The notes beneath the pieces were generated by a model, which saw only the letters and a list, made by a program, of their open reading frames with translations, had not been told where the DNA came from and did no database searches. Shown here one piece after another: positions 38,150-46,511 of a stretch of 64,000 nucleotides of DNA. Each line of letters opens with the position of its first letter. Within the stretch, counting starts at the first letter, position 1. The stretch is from Legionellales bacterium (GTDB lineage: Bacteria; Pseudomonadota; Gammaproteobacteria; Legionellales; Legionellaceae): the NCBI GenBank assembly GCA_026399195.1, contig JAPLRK010000070.1:1-64000 (forward strand). Direction: 5' to 3'. The position numbers were made by a program, and so were the translations under genes.

Positions 38150-39950
38150 AATTCATTCCCGCTTTGATGGCTGATACCAAACGTTTCGTACTAAATGGCT
38201 GCCCACTACACTGAGTGATTGATTGCGCGTTCACCAAATAGCGGCCTCGAATCAAAGAACACAATTGCCCCATATTCAGTTCAGCCACAAAAATTTGCTT
38301 AAATTGTTCTAGTATCGTGCCTAAATCATCTGGAAGTGGGTTCAAATGTCGCAAATGCAACAAGGCCACCCGCACTCCCTCCTCCTGACACGCGCCTAAT
38401 GACGAGCGAAGACACCCATAAGTGCTCCCCCAGCCTATCAACAACAAGTCTGCATCTTCCGATCCCTCAAGCACCAAAGGAGGGTAATCTCTAGCAATCC
38501 CTGCAATTTTTTTCTGCCGCGTTTCCACCATCTTCTGATGATTTTCAGGATCATAACTGACCCGCCCTTCTTCCCCTTGCTTTTCTAGCCCGCCCAATTG
38601 ATGAATGAACCCAGGGGTTCCTGGGATATTCCAACTACGGCTTAGAAACTCATCTCGATGATAAGGTTTGGGATTTTGGTTAAAATGTAGCGTTGGCAAG
38701 TCAAGATCTTCGACCGATGGCATTTTCCAAGGTTCTGCAGCATTCGCCAAATAGGCATCAAGCAATACAATCACCGGGGTCATATATTTGGTCGCCATTC
38801 TGAAGGCTTCAATCAGTGTATAAAAACAATCCGAAGATGATTTTGCCGCAAGCACCGGCAAGGGCGCCTCACCATGACGGCCATAAAGGGCTTGCTGAAG
38901 ATCACTTTGCCCGGTTTTTGTGGGCATCCCGGTCGACGCACCCGCTCGCTGCACATCGACAAGCACCAAAGGCAGTTCAGCAACTATGGCCAGCCCTAAA
39001 CTTTCACTTTTTAAATCAAGCCCTGGACCTGAGGTACAGGTCAGCCCCAAAGCCCCTCCGTATGACGCCCCAATACAAGCACAAATGGCTGATATTTCGT
39101 CTTCAGCTTGAAATAATTGCACCCCAAAATCAGTTAATTTTGCACACTCATGCAAAATGCCTGATGCAGGCGTGATAGGGTATCCAGAAACCAAAAAAGG
39201 AACCTTTGAGCCCACCGCCAGCGTTGCCACAGCCATAGCAAGCGCCTCAACGCCAGTCACCTGTCGATAATCTCCGGCCTCTCGATGAATCTGACCCAAC
39301 ACATAACGCGTTCGAGAAAGCTCCAAAGTCATGGCATAATTATACCCAGCCCTCAAGCTCAGCTCATTCGCTTGTAAGATCATGGGCTGTTTTTTAAATT
39401 TTTTAGCAAGTTCCGCGAGACTTTGGTCGATGGGCAAATCAAACAACCACAAGACCAGTCCCAGAATATAGAAATTTTTGGATTTTTTGGCCTGAGCACG
39501 CGGCAAACTCAATTCAGCTAGTGCGCGTAATGTATTCGTAATCAAAGGAAGCGACAAAAGCTGATGATGGTTGCGTGCTTCTTCAAGCAACTCAGGGTGA
39601 CATCCAGCCTTTTCCCAATCTTTGGGCTGCATGCTGTCTTCATTAACGATGAGCAACCCACCCTGGTTCAAATAGGGCAGTGAGCTTTTCAAAGCTGCGG
39701 GATTCAATGCCACCAACACGTCTAGTGTTTCACCCGCCGTAAAAATAGCTTGCTCAGACATCGCCAGTTGAAAGCCTGAAACTCCAGCCACAGTGCCGGC
39801 AGGCGCCCGAATCTCTGCTGGAAAATCAGGCAACGTTCTCACATCACGACCCGTTAATGCCGCTGTGATGGTCAGTTGCTCTCCTACCAATTGCACACCA
39901 TCACCTGAATCTCCAGTGATGCGGATCACAATAGTCTCAGTCATCGACAT
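38130..39950 (-). CDS. korA: 2-oxoacid:ferredoxin oxidoreductase alpha subunit (gamma-alpha fusion)
   Basis: 606 residues. The N-terminal gamma domain ([21 protein letters not shown], about 1-190) is fused to the alpha pyrimidine-binding domain ([43 protein letters not shown]) and a C-terminal transketolase-like domain ([16 protein letters not shown]). Same complex as KorB. It starts inside the 3' end of pdxJ (14-nt overlap), so it is the fourth gene of era-recO-pdxJ-korA-korB by layout. Confidence 0.93.
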   Translation of the reverse strand: MSMTETIVIRITGDSGDGVQLVGEQLTITAALTGRDVRTLPDFPAEIRAPAGTVAGVSGFQLAMSEQAIFTAGETLDVLVALNPAALKSSLPYLNQGGLLIVNEDSMQPKDWEKAGCHPELLEEARNHHQLLSLPLITNTLRALAELSLPRAQAKKSKNFYILGLVLWLFDLPIDQSLAELAKKFKKQPMILQANELSLRAGYNYAMTLELSRTRYVLGQIHREAGDYRQVTGVEALAMAVATLAVGSKVPFLVSGYPITPASGILHECAKLTDFGVQLFQAEDEISAICACIGASYGGALGLTCTSGPGLDLKSESLGLAIVAELPLVLVDVQRAGASTGMPTKTGQSDLQQALYGRHGEAPLPVLAAKSSSDCFYTLIEAFRMATKYMTPVIVLLDAYLANAAEPWKMPSVEDLDLPTLHFNQNPKPYHRDEFLSRSWNIPGTPGFIHQLGGLEKQGEEGRVSYDPENHQKMVETRQKKIAGIARDYPPLVLEGSEDADLLLIGWGSTYGCLRSSLGACQEEGVRVALLHLRHLNPLPDDLGTILEQFKQIFVAELNMGQLCSLIRGRYLVNAQSITQCSGQPFSTKRLVSAIKAGMNYESAHL

Positions 39951-40680
39951 GATGTCTCGCTTCCCTTAAGAGATTGCGCATGTCTCTCACCGCATCCTTA
40001 AGCCCACTAAAAAGAGCTCTGGCGATGATCGCATGCCCAATATTTAACTCACGTATCGCGTGCATGCGCGCAATGGGTAACACATTATGATAATGCAACC
40101 CATGCCCCGCATTAACGACTAGCTTCAGACTAACAGCATACTCAACCGCCTGTCTAATCCGCTCTAACTGGATAGCCTGTTCAGTCTCATTCTTTGCATC
40201 CGCATAACACCCTGTGTGAAGTTCAATCACCGGAGCACCAAGGGCATATGCCGCATCGATTTGTTTCAAATCAGGGTCAATGAACAAAGAAACTTCCGCG
40301 CCAGTACCCTGCAAACGACAAACGGCGCGCTCAACTGATCCGCGATGTAAAACCACATCCAACCCACCTTCTGTGGTTAATTCTTCACGTTTTTCAGGCA
40401 CAAGGCAAGCGTGCTCTGGCCTAATCTCTACAGCAAAATTAAGCATTCTGTCCGTGATTGCCAGTTCAAGATTCATTTTGGTCTTCATCAAAACCTTGAT
40501 AAGACGCACATCTTGTTCTTGAATGTGTCGTAAATCCTCTCTCATATGCAAAGTAATGAGATCAGCCCCAGCGTCTTCAGCAACCAGCGCCCCTTGTACT
40601 GGACATGGATAACGCGTCCCACGGGCTTGTCTCAATGTGGCGATATGATCAATATTCACCCCTAACAACAGTTCACTCAT
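39937..40680 (-). CDS. pdxJ: Pyridoxine 5'-phosphate synthase
   Basis: Last step of DXP-dependent vitamin B6 synthesis, from 1-deoxy-D-xylulose-5-phosphate and aminoacetone-phosphate derivative. 247 residues, TIM barrel. Signs: [53 protein letters not shown] and [11 protein letters not shown]. The start overlaps recO by 8 nt. The conserved era-recO-pdxJ order supports the call. Confidence 0.97.
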   Translation of the reverse strand: MSELLLGVNIDHIATLRQARGTRYPCPVQGALVAEDAGADLITLHMREDLRHIQEQDVRLIKVLMKTKMNLELAITDRMLNFAVEIRPEHACLVPEKREELTTEGGLDVVLHRGSVERAVCRLQGTGAEVSLFIDPDLKQIDAAYALGAPVIELHTGCYADAKNETEQAIQLERIRQAVEYAVSLKLVVNAGHGLHYHNVLPIARMHAIRELNIGHAIIARALFSGLKDAVRDMRNLLREARHHVDD

Positions 40681-41359
40681 CTTTCACCTTTATCATCAGG
40701 GCTCGGGTTTTGATCTCCTGACCATCCAGAGCATGAGAAATAGCTCGCCGCATGATCCATTTTGCGACCTTTAAAACTTCAAGATTTTCCAACTGATTCT
40801 CTGACATTGCAAGCAAATGCGCGCCTAAAATTCCATTTTCTGATGAGACAAAACCATCCCCTGGGATAAAAGAATAAAACCCTGCCTCTTGAATCAATTC
40901 CCTAGTGTACGCATCATGAGTTAACGACATCGCATAACCACAAGCTTTGAGCAAATCCCACTCGAAACGGCGCAGCAAAGCTTCTAAAGAGGGCCTATTG
41001 ACAACCTTCGTCAACTCAGTGAGTGTCAGTTGATAAGAACGATATAAGGAAATATGAGCATCATGAGGTTTCAAAGCATGGAAAAGAAGTTCATTGACGT
41101 ACATGCCCGCAAAAAGAGCATCCCCCGTCAGCTGAAACGACGGAGCTGTGGCTTCAATGTGACGTACAAAGCAAGCCGTCCCTTTGACATCGATTTCAAG
41201 CCATAACGGCGTAAAAGATTGCAGCAAAGCTTGTTTTTTAGGCTGTCGAGCCCCCTTGTAAAAACAGCTGACGATGCCCTCTAGTTTTGTAAAAAAAACA
41301 ACGCGAGCACTGGTCTCACCAGACCAAGATTTATAAAGAAGCCACGCATCAGTGTTCAT
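40673..41359 (-). CDS. recO: DNA repair protein RecO
   Basis: 228 residues. An N-terminal OB-fold ([38 protein letters not shown] in pattern) and the alpha-helical RecO C domain ([34 protein letters not shown]). Mediator in RecFOR: it removes SSB and loads RecA. The usual zinc cysteines are not obvious, as is common in gammaproteobacteria. It overlaps era by 11 nt and pdxJ by 8 nt. Confidence 0.94.
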   Translation of the reverse strand: MNTDAWLLYKSWSGETSARVVFFTKLEGIVSCFYKGARQPKKQALLQSFTPLWLEIDVKGTACFVRHIEATAPSFQLTGDALFAGMYVNELLFHALKPHDAHISLYRSYQLTLTELTKVVNRPSLEALLRRFEWDLLKACGYAMSLTHDAYTRELIQEAGFYSFIPGDGFVSSENGILGAHLLAMSENQLENLEVLKVAKWIMRRAISHALDGQEIKTRALMIKVKDE

Positions 41360-42236
41360 ATCCCAACTGCTTCAATAAGCCCTCATTATCGGACCAACCA
41401 GACTTGACTTTACACCAGCATTGCAAAAACACTTTTTTCCCAATCAAGGCCTCCATGTCAAGGCGCGCACTGGTTGCCATTTCCTTCAATTTGTGCCCCT
41501 TATCTCCAATGATCATTCGCTTATGACTATCCTTCTCCACTAAAATGAGTGCATGAATTCGGACCAAGGCCTCTTCTTCTTGATAAGACTCAATACCAAC
41601 GGTGGTCGAATAAGGCAACTCTTGGCCACAAAGTCTAAAAATTTTCTCACGCAGCAATTCCGCACATAAGAAACGCAAGGGCCTGTCTGTCAGCTGAGTG
41701 GGTTCAAACATATGCGGGCCCTCAGGTAACCATTGTTTCAATTGCGATTCCAAGGCATCAACCCCTACCCCGGTTTTTGCTGACAATGGAATCATGGCTT
41801 TAAACGCATGCCGCTGACTCATAGCCTGAAGCCATGGGAGCAGGCTTGATTTATCGACAATCTTATCGACCTTATTCACCACAAGAATACAAGGAATCTC
41901 GCTTTGTTGAATCAAACTAAGCACATAGTCATCATCGTCAATCCAATGCGTCCCATCCACCAAAAAAGCAACGACATCCACATCTCGAAGCACAAGTTTC
42001 GCGGTTTTGTTCATCATGCGATTCATCACTTTTTTAGATCCTTGATGAATCCCTGGGGTGTCCACATAGACAAATTGATGGCTATCCACCGTTTGAATCC
42101 CCAAAATGCGATGACGAGTCGTTTGCGGCTTTTTAGAGGTGATGCTTATTTTGTGCTCTAAAATACGATTGAGCAATGTGGATTTACCCACATTCGGTCG
42201 CCCTACCAACGCGATATAACCACAATATGTTGTCAT
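41349..42236 (-). CDS. era: GTPase Era
   Basis: Essential GTPase for 16S rRNA and 30S maturation. 295 residues. G1 is [13 protein letters not shown], the switch region is ITSKKPQTTRHRI, G3 is DTPG, and G4 is NKVD. The C-terminal KH domain has RMIIGDKGHKLKEMATSAR. rnc, usually upstream, is absent: a divergent pilin gene occupies that side. Confidence 0.97.
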   Translation of the reverse strand: MTTYCGYIALVGRPNVGKSTLLNRILEHKISITSKKPQTTRHRILGIQTVDSHQFVYVDTPGIHQGSKKVMNRMMNKTAKLVLRDVDVVAFLVDGTHWIDDDDYVLSLIQQSEIPCILVVNKVDKIVDKSSLLPWLQAMSQRHAFKAMIPLSAKTGVGVDALESQLKQWLPEGPHMFEPTQLTDRPLRFLCAELLREKIFRLCGQELPYSTTVGIESYQEEEALVRIHALILVEKDSHKRMIIGDKGHKLKEMATSARLDMEALIGKKVFLQCWCKVKSGWSDNEGLLKQLGYEH

Positions 42237-42343
42237 GAATGCTTAGCCTTGTTTATTTTTAAGCCATGTTATCAGCATCCTGAAAGATTTTCTAGGAAAA
42301 AATGATGATATAATACACCATCGCTCGCACAATGGAATGAAGC

Positions 42344-42775
42344 ATGAAAGAGGGGTACTCTCTGATGGAATTAATCGCCGTACTTGCCATCATCAGCATT
42401 CTTAGCCTCATCAGCTATCCAAGTTACCAACAGTTCCTCATTCGCGCCCATAGAAACGAGGGTCACATCGCTTTGTTGGATTTAGCCAATCGTATGGAAT
42501 GGCATTATACGCAACATCAGAGCTATCAAACAGCCACCATCGCACAACATCAGCCCACTGATGTCCTCTGCGTGGATCAATCGACAAATGGCTGGTACAC
42601 CCTATCCATCACAGAATCAAGCAATACAGGTTACACCCTGAAAGCCACACCCAGAGGCGCACAAGCCATCGGAGACAAACAGTGCCAATCGCTCACACAC
42701 AATAGTCAAGGGGTGCGAGGCATCGCAAATGGCCCCATGGGAGTGCCTTTGGGAAACGCTGCAGACTGCTGGTAA
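42344..42775 (+). CDS. pilE: Type IV pilin-like protein, PilE family
   Basis: 143 residues. Prepilin leader MKEG then YSLMELIAVLAIISILSLISYPSYQQF, with Gly -1 and Glu +5. The N-terminal helix is followed by the PilE-type segment ANRMEWHYTQHQSYQTA and a cysteine pair (VLCVD, KQCQS), with a third Cys at the end. The compact size and C-terminal disulfide fit a PilE minor pilin. The pilus machinery is encoded by pilMNOPQ and pilF in this window. Divergent from era. Confidence 0.9.
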   Translation: MKEGYSLMELIAVLAIISILSLISYPSYQQFLIRAHRNEGHIALLDLANRMEWHYTQHQSYQTATIAQHQPTDVLCVDQSTNGWYTLSITESSNTGYTLKATPRGAQAIGDKQCQSLTHNSQGVRGIANGPMGVPLGNAADCW

Positions 42776-42825
42776 AATACTCGGTTTTCGTGTAAAATGT
42801 CCAAAATTGTGTTAGGAAATAGGAT

Positions 42826-44442
42826 ATGAGCAGAGCACGTCGAGAACCTATCCATCAATTAACGCTTGCAGCTTCATCCGGCAAACCCATTCAATTGACG
42901 GCCCCTCAACTCGAAAAGTGGTTTGCGCACGCAGAACATACCCTACACCCAACGCAACGTGAGCTTCATCCAACAGAAATGAACACCAAGTCCCGCCCCA
43001 AAGCTGCCCGCATTTTAAGTTACTTTGGACTGCAAAGCGCCACCGATGTCATCACCTTCCTAAATTCTCCTACAGGAAAAGTGACCCTTGCTTTGATTGC
43101 CAAACAATTAGCAGAAGATGAGGGGATCAGAGAGGATGAAAGAGAGGAGCTCCTACAGCACCAACGTCAAAAAAGATATGCGATGGCCTTTTTACTTTTA
43201 GGCCTCATGCACCGACACCAAGCCCTTGCAGAACGCCGAGACGACGAAGCTCAAAGGGAATTTGACAAACATTTAAAAAGTGAAGCTGAAAGCCAACAGG
43301 CCCAGTCTGCAGACCACCCTGCATCAAAACAAGAGTTACAACTTTCTCTGAAAGCGCTTAACGAAGCTTCGACAGCCATAAGCGATTTATTAAATCATAA
43401 ACTACATGAGGCAGAGGCTTTAGAGAAATCGATAGAGGACATTGAAAAACTCATTTTGCAATCTGAGTTCAAATATACAACTTATATGAGGGATCTCGAC
43501 CAAGCTTATCAAAGCATAGCCCTATGGTCACACACCACGCCATTTCCTCTACGCGACATTCAACAAAAAATGGATGCGCTTAACGTACTCATCGAAAATG
43601 ATGCCGAAGAAATAGCCAATCTCATCGCCCTAAACCGAGACGACAACGCGCATATCAAACTCGAGACAAACAACGCCAGAAATCTACAAATTGTCCTTTT
43701 TCAAGATTTGTTGTCGGTTCACAAAGGAACCAAAGTGATGCTGAATGATATGGGTCAGACAACCGTGAATGGGCGCCCCATCCAGTTCCATGAGGCCACC
43801 TTCATTATCCCTAAAACCCTGGCCAAAACCCATCAAATCGTTTGCAAAAATAGGAACTATTATCTTCTGCAAACCAACGCCTCTTTTGAGGCACTATCAC
43901 CCGAAGAGAGGGCGCGCTGCGAAAAAGCTTATTTTCGCTTACGACCAGAAATATTAGGGGTGAAACATTGGGTGGAGCACAACAGAACACTTGAAACAGC
44001 TCATCATCATGAGCAAAAATCACGATTATCTGAACGCAGCGTTATGATGCAGCAAGACATCTCTTTGATAGCCTCTCAACTGACTAAAATCAAAGCCACA
44101 GAAGCCGAGGTTGAGTCGTTATTAAACCCAGAACCCAAAGCCCGTCCAAAAATGACGCCTACTCCTGCACCCACAAAGAGCCTCGACCCAAGCTCACCGC
44201 ATTGGTCACACAGCAGCTATCACCATATGATTCAGTTGATGCACTCAAACCCCACCACATCATCACTCCATTGGCTTAAGGGAAGTGTGGCTGAATCTCC
44301 GAGTCGTGCGCTCAAACATGATGTCGCCAAATTAGAGCCAGGAAAACCCATTCCTGAGCTACTGATGAAATCTCTACTCCAACGCCGAGACCTCGGCAAC
44401 GTATGGCTGAATCCCGCTATCAGCCTAAGGACCCATATATGA
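42826..44442 (+). CDS. Unrecognised coiled-coil protein, effector-like
   Basis: 538 residues, no known domain recognised. AGGAAATAGG precedes the ATG. No signal peptide or transmembrane segment, so it is cytosolic or exported by a non-Sec route. Residues about 85-300 are rich in Glu, Lys, Gln and Ala with heptad-like spacing (EDEREELLQHQRQKRYAM; KHLKSEAESQQAQS; LHEAEALEKSIEDIEKL): coiled coil likely. A central globular part (HKGTKVMLNDMGQTTVNGRP) and a Pro-rich linker near 445-475 follow. Basic, His-rich C terminus. The stop overlaps the next gene as ATATGA. Gross features resemble Legionellales effectors, but nothing proves secretion. Confidence 0.72.
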   Translation: MSRARREPIHQLTLAASSGKPIQLTAPQLEKWFAHAEHTLHPTQRELHPTEMNTKSRPKAARILSYFGLQSATDVITFLNSPTGKVTLALIAKQLAEDEGIREDEREELLQHQRQKRYAMAFLLLGLMHRHQALAERRDDEAQREFDKHLKSEAESQQAQSADHPASKQELQLSLKALNEASTAISDLLNHKLHEAEALEKSIEDIEKLILQSEFKYTTYMRDLDQAYQSIALWSHTTPFPLRDIQQKMDALNVLIENDAEEIANLIALNRDDNAHIKLETNNARNLQIVLFQDLLSVHKGTKVMLNDMGQTTVNGRPIQFHEATFIIPKTLAKTHQIVCKNRNYYLLQTNASFEALSPEERARCEKAYFRLRPEILGVKHWVEHNRTLETAHHHEQKSRLSERSVMMQQDISLIASQLTKIKATEAEVESLLNPEPKARPKMTPTPAPTKSLDPSSPHWSHSSYHHMIQLMHSNPTTSSLHWLKGSVAESPSRALKHDVAKLEPGKPIPELLMKSLLQRRDLGNVWLNPAISLRTHI

Positions 44443-45920
44443 AAGCCCACTCTTTTATCCTTCGATTGTCCGGCAGTATCATGGCGTTAGGTTTATTCAG
44501 TGCAGCCAATGCCGGTAGCCCTCTATGGACATTTACACCCTTAACCGCAACGACACTCTCGGTTCCATCCAACGACACGGCCCGCGTGCAATATACCATC
44601 ACCAATCAATCGACAAAAACACACACGCTCACCATGCAGTCCATTCAAGGGATTACTCAATTAACAACGGGACTCGGCGTTTGTGGCAATCCGTTTATAC
44701 TCACGGGTAAAGCGTCTTGCACCCTCTCATTGCACGTCAATGGCAGCCAATTAACCCAACTCATTTCGCATGGTCCGATTGTTTGTGAACAAGGCTCAAC
44801 ACTTCAGTGCTATCGCCCAGCTAGCGCCAATATTCTTGCAATCACCCAAGCCGCCGCAATTACTGATGCAACGATTACCGTTACAGGCTCGCCATTAACC
44901 TTAACTACCAACGGACCAGCTGGCACACTAACCATTAATAATACATCTTTAAGTGTGACGGCGACCAATATTGCGTCTAGTTTTACAGGCACTGCATTGG
45001 ATGGGCGTGTGACAGAGACAGGGAATACGTGCGCAAGTGTCGCACCTCAGGCCAGCTGCACACTAACCTACACTCCTGGAAGCACCGTTGTATCGCAAAC
45101 GGGTTTCCCCATTCAAGGGAGCAATACCAATGCGGTGACTGCCGCAATTCAGATTGATGCTGACGTCACGCTGTCCAGTGTGAGCCCTTCTTCAGGTGCT
45201 GCGTCTGGCGGTACCGGTGTGACATTAACGGGCGTAGGATTGACTGGTGCTACCGGCGTTACCTTCGGTGGTACTGCGGCTACCAGTGTGAACGTCGTTA
45301 GTTCAACCACCGTGACCGCTGTCACACCCGTTCATGCCGCGGGTGCTGTGGATGTGGTGATTACAACGCCGAGCGGTAGTGCGACGAAAACCATTGGCTA
45401 TACCTACCAGGCTACGGCAGTAGGACAATCGGCTTACGGTGGGAAGATTGCTTGTCTTAATAGCGAAAACAACTTGATTGCAGCGACTGCGGATAATAGT
45501 ACGCGTATAGAATGGAGCGGAATTGGCTCGACTACGAATGCAACAAGCGACACAAATGGCGCTGAGAATACCGCAACGATTGTGATAGTAGTCGGTGCGA
45601 ACTCGGGCAAGCCTTATGCAGCACAACTTTGCTCTAATTATGAAATCGATTCACAAGGTAACACCCCTTGCGAATCAGGAAACACTTGCTATCACGATTG
45701 GTTTTTACCCGCTGGGAGGAACAAGACTGATTCAGGCCAGCTCAATTGTCTTTACGCTAATCGCTTCGCCATCAGCGGTTTCGCTAGCGCCCATTACTGG
45801 AGTTCTACCCAGGTAACGGTCAACAACGCGTGGGTCCAGCATTTCAGTGACGGTGCTCAGGTCTTCTTCGGCAAGAACTTCACATTTCATGTTCGGTGTG
45901 TTCGGGGCTTTACCCCTTAA
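44439..45920 (+). CDS. Secreted TIG/IPT and DUF1566-domain protein
   Basis: 493 residues from ATG 44439, overlapping the previous stop by 4 nt; a frame from 44403 exists but misses the signal peptide. Signal peptide about 1-26 (ending ANA). Then: beta-rich region with paired cysteines (GVCGNPF, ASCTLS, VCEQGS, LQCYRP), a second Ig-like region, a TIG/IPT domain (TLSSVSPSSGAASGGTGVTL to GVTFGGTAATSV), and a C-terminal DUF1566 C-type-lectin-like domain (GGKIACLN; WFLPAGRNK; HYWSSTQ; final RCVRGF). This matches surface adhesins of Legionella type. The coding style (Thr/Ala/Gly rich) differs from its neighbours, suggesting transfer. Confidence 0.85.
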   Translation: MKAHSFILRLSGSIMALGLFSAANAGSPLWTFTPLTATTLSVPSNDTARVQYTITNQSTKTHTLTMQSIQGITQLTTGLGVCGNPFILTGKASCTLSLHVNGSQLTQLISHGPIVCEQGSTLQCYRPASANILAITQAAAITDATITVTGSPLTLTTNGPAGTLTINNTSLSVTATNIASSFTGTALDGRVTETGNTCASVAPQASCTLTYTPGSTVVSQTGFPIQGSNTNAVTAAIQIDADVTLSSVSPSSGAASGGTGVTLTGVGLTGATGVTFGGTAATSVNVVSSTTVTAVTPVHAAGAVDVVITTPSGSATKTIGYTYQATAVGQSAYGGKIACLNSENNLIAATADNSTRIEWSGIGSTTNATSDTNGAENTATIVIVVGANSGKPYAAQLCSNYEIDSQGNTPCESGNTCYHDWFLPAGRNKTDSGQLNCLYANRFAISGFASAHYWSSTQVTVNNAWVQHFSDGAQVFFGKNFTFHVRCVRGFTP

Positions 45921-45962
45921 CCCCTTTATCCCTTTTCTTTTGACACCCAGGTTCAAGTATAA

Positions 45963-46084
45963 TTAGGATCGGGCAAGGGCACGCTCACGGGCGCGGGCAC
46001 GTAAGGGCAGAACTGTATTTGTCCAGTTATAAACGAAAAGGTGAAAAATTAAATCTCAAGTTGCTGATTAAGCACCGATCCTAA
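45963..46084. repeat. ~122-bp element with 10-bp terminal inverted repeats
   Basis: TTAGGATCGG (45963-45972) and CCGATCCTAA (46075-46084) are exact inverts bounding a 122-bp unit. The interior starts GC-rich (GGGCAAGGGCACG, CACGGGCGCGGGCACG) and holds CTGTATTTGTCCAG, which is itself near-palindromic. It shares its ends with elements A, B and C but not the AACTTCC core. It separates the TIG/DUF1566 gene from the giant gene. Confidence 0.7.
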
Positions 46085-46143
46085 CTTTCACGCAGAGCAT
46101 TTTATATACTATACTCTAGAAAAGACACCTAAAGGAGATCAAC

Positions 46144-46476
46144 ATGTCCTCAACTGAACCAATTATCCTCAGAGATCATCTCACTTTTCAGTGTGAGGAG
46201 CCCACAGTGATGGATTATGGGTATTTTGATGAGATGGATCGTTTTCATTGGTTGTTGCCTCTGATCGGTGGCGACACCATTGGTCTTGATAACACTTGTA
46301 AAACAATGCTTGAATTACAAACCTTTTTTAATGGGGATTCGCATGCAAAACCGCCTCGACTCTCCGCCCTGACGGTGTTAATGAATTATCAGGAACACTT
46401 GAAGAACGATATTGATAAATTAATCATGTCCGTACCTTCAGGCCATCTATTGCTTGTAACAAAAAAAAAAGGCTGA
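46144..46476 (+). CDS. N-terminal fragment of the giant protein, up to A10 frameshift
   Basis: 110 codons after a strong AAAGGAGA site: the true translation start of the giant gene. Begins MSSTEPIILRDHLTFQCEE and ends HLLLVTKKKG at a TGA. The stop lies six bases past an A10 run (46461-46470). The downstream large frame is open through the same A run and reads NKKKRLRQIQGHIELSPHL. Adding one A gives VTKKKRLRQIQG, so this piece and the next were one protein. Polymerase slippage on A10 might still make some full-length product. Confidence 0.75.
   Translation: MSSTEPIILRDHLTFQCEEPTVMDYGYFDEMDRFHWLLPLIGGDTIGLDNTCKTMLELQTFFNGDSHAKPPRLSALTVLMNYQEHLKNDIDKLIMSVPSGHLLLVTKKKG
46461..46470. repeat. A10 homopolymer at the frame break
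   Basis: Ten A residues after GTAAC. Frame 1 upstream and frame 3 downstream meet here. One added A restores a continuous reading frame from 46144. Confidence 0.85.
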
Positions 46477-46511
46477 GGCAAATTCAAGGGCATATCGAAC
46501 TATCTCCTCAC

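Noticed and set aside
45420..45920. A complete diversity-generating retroelement
   Set aside because: No reverse transcriptase, accessory protein or template repeat is visible within the window; only the target-like fold is present.
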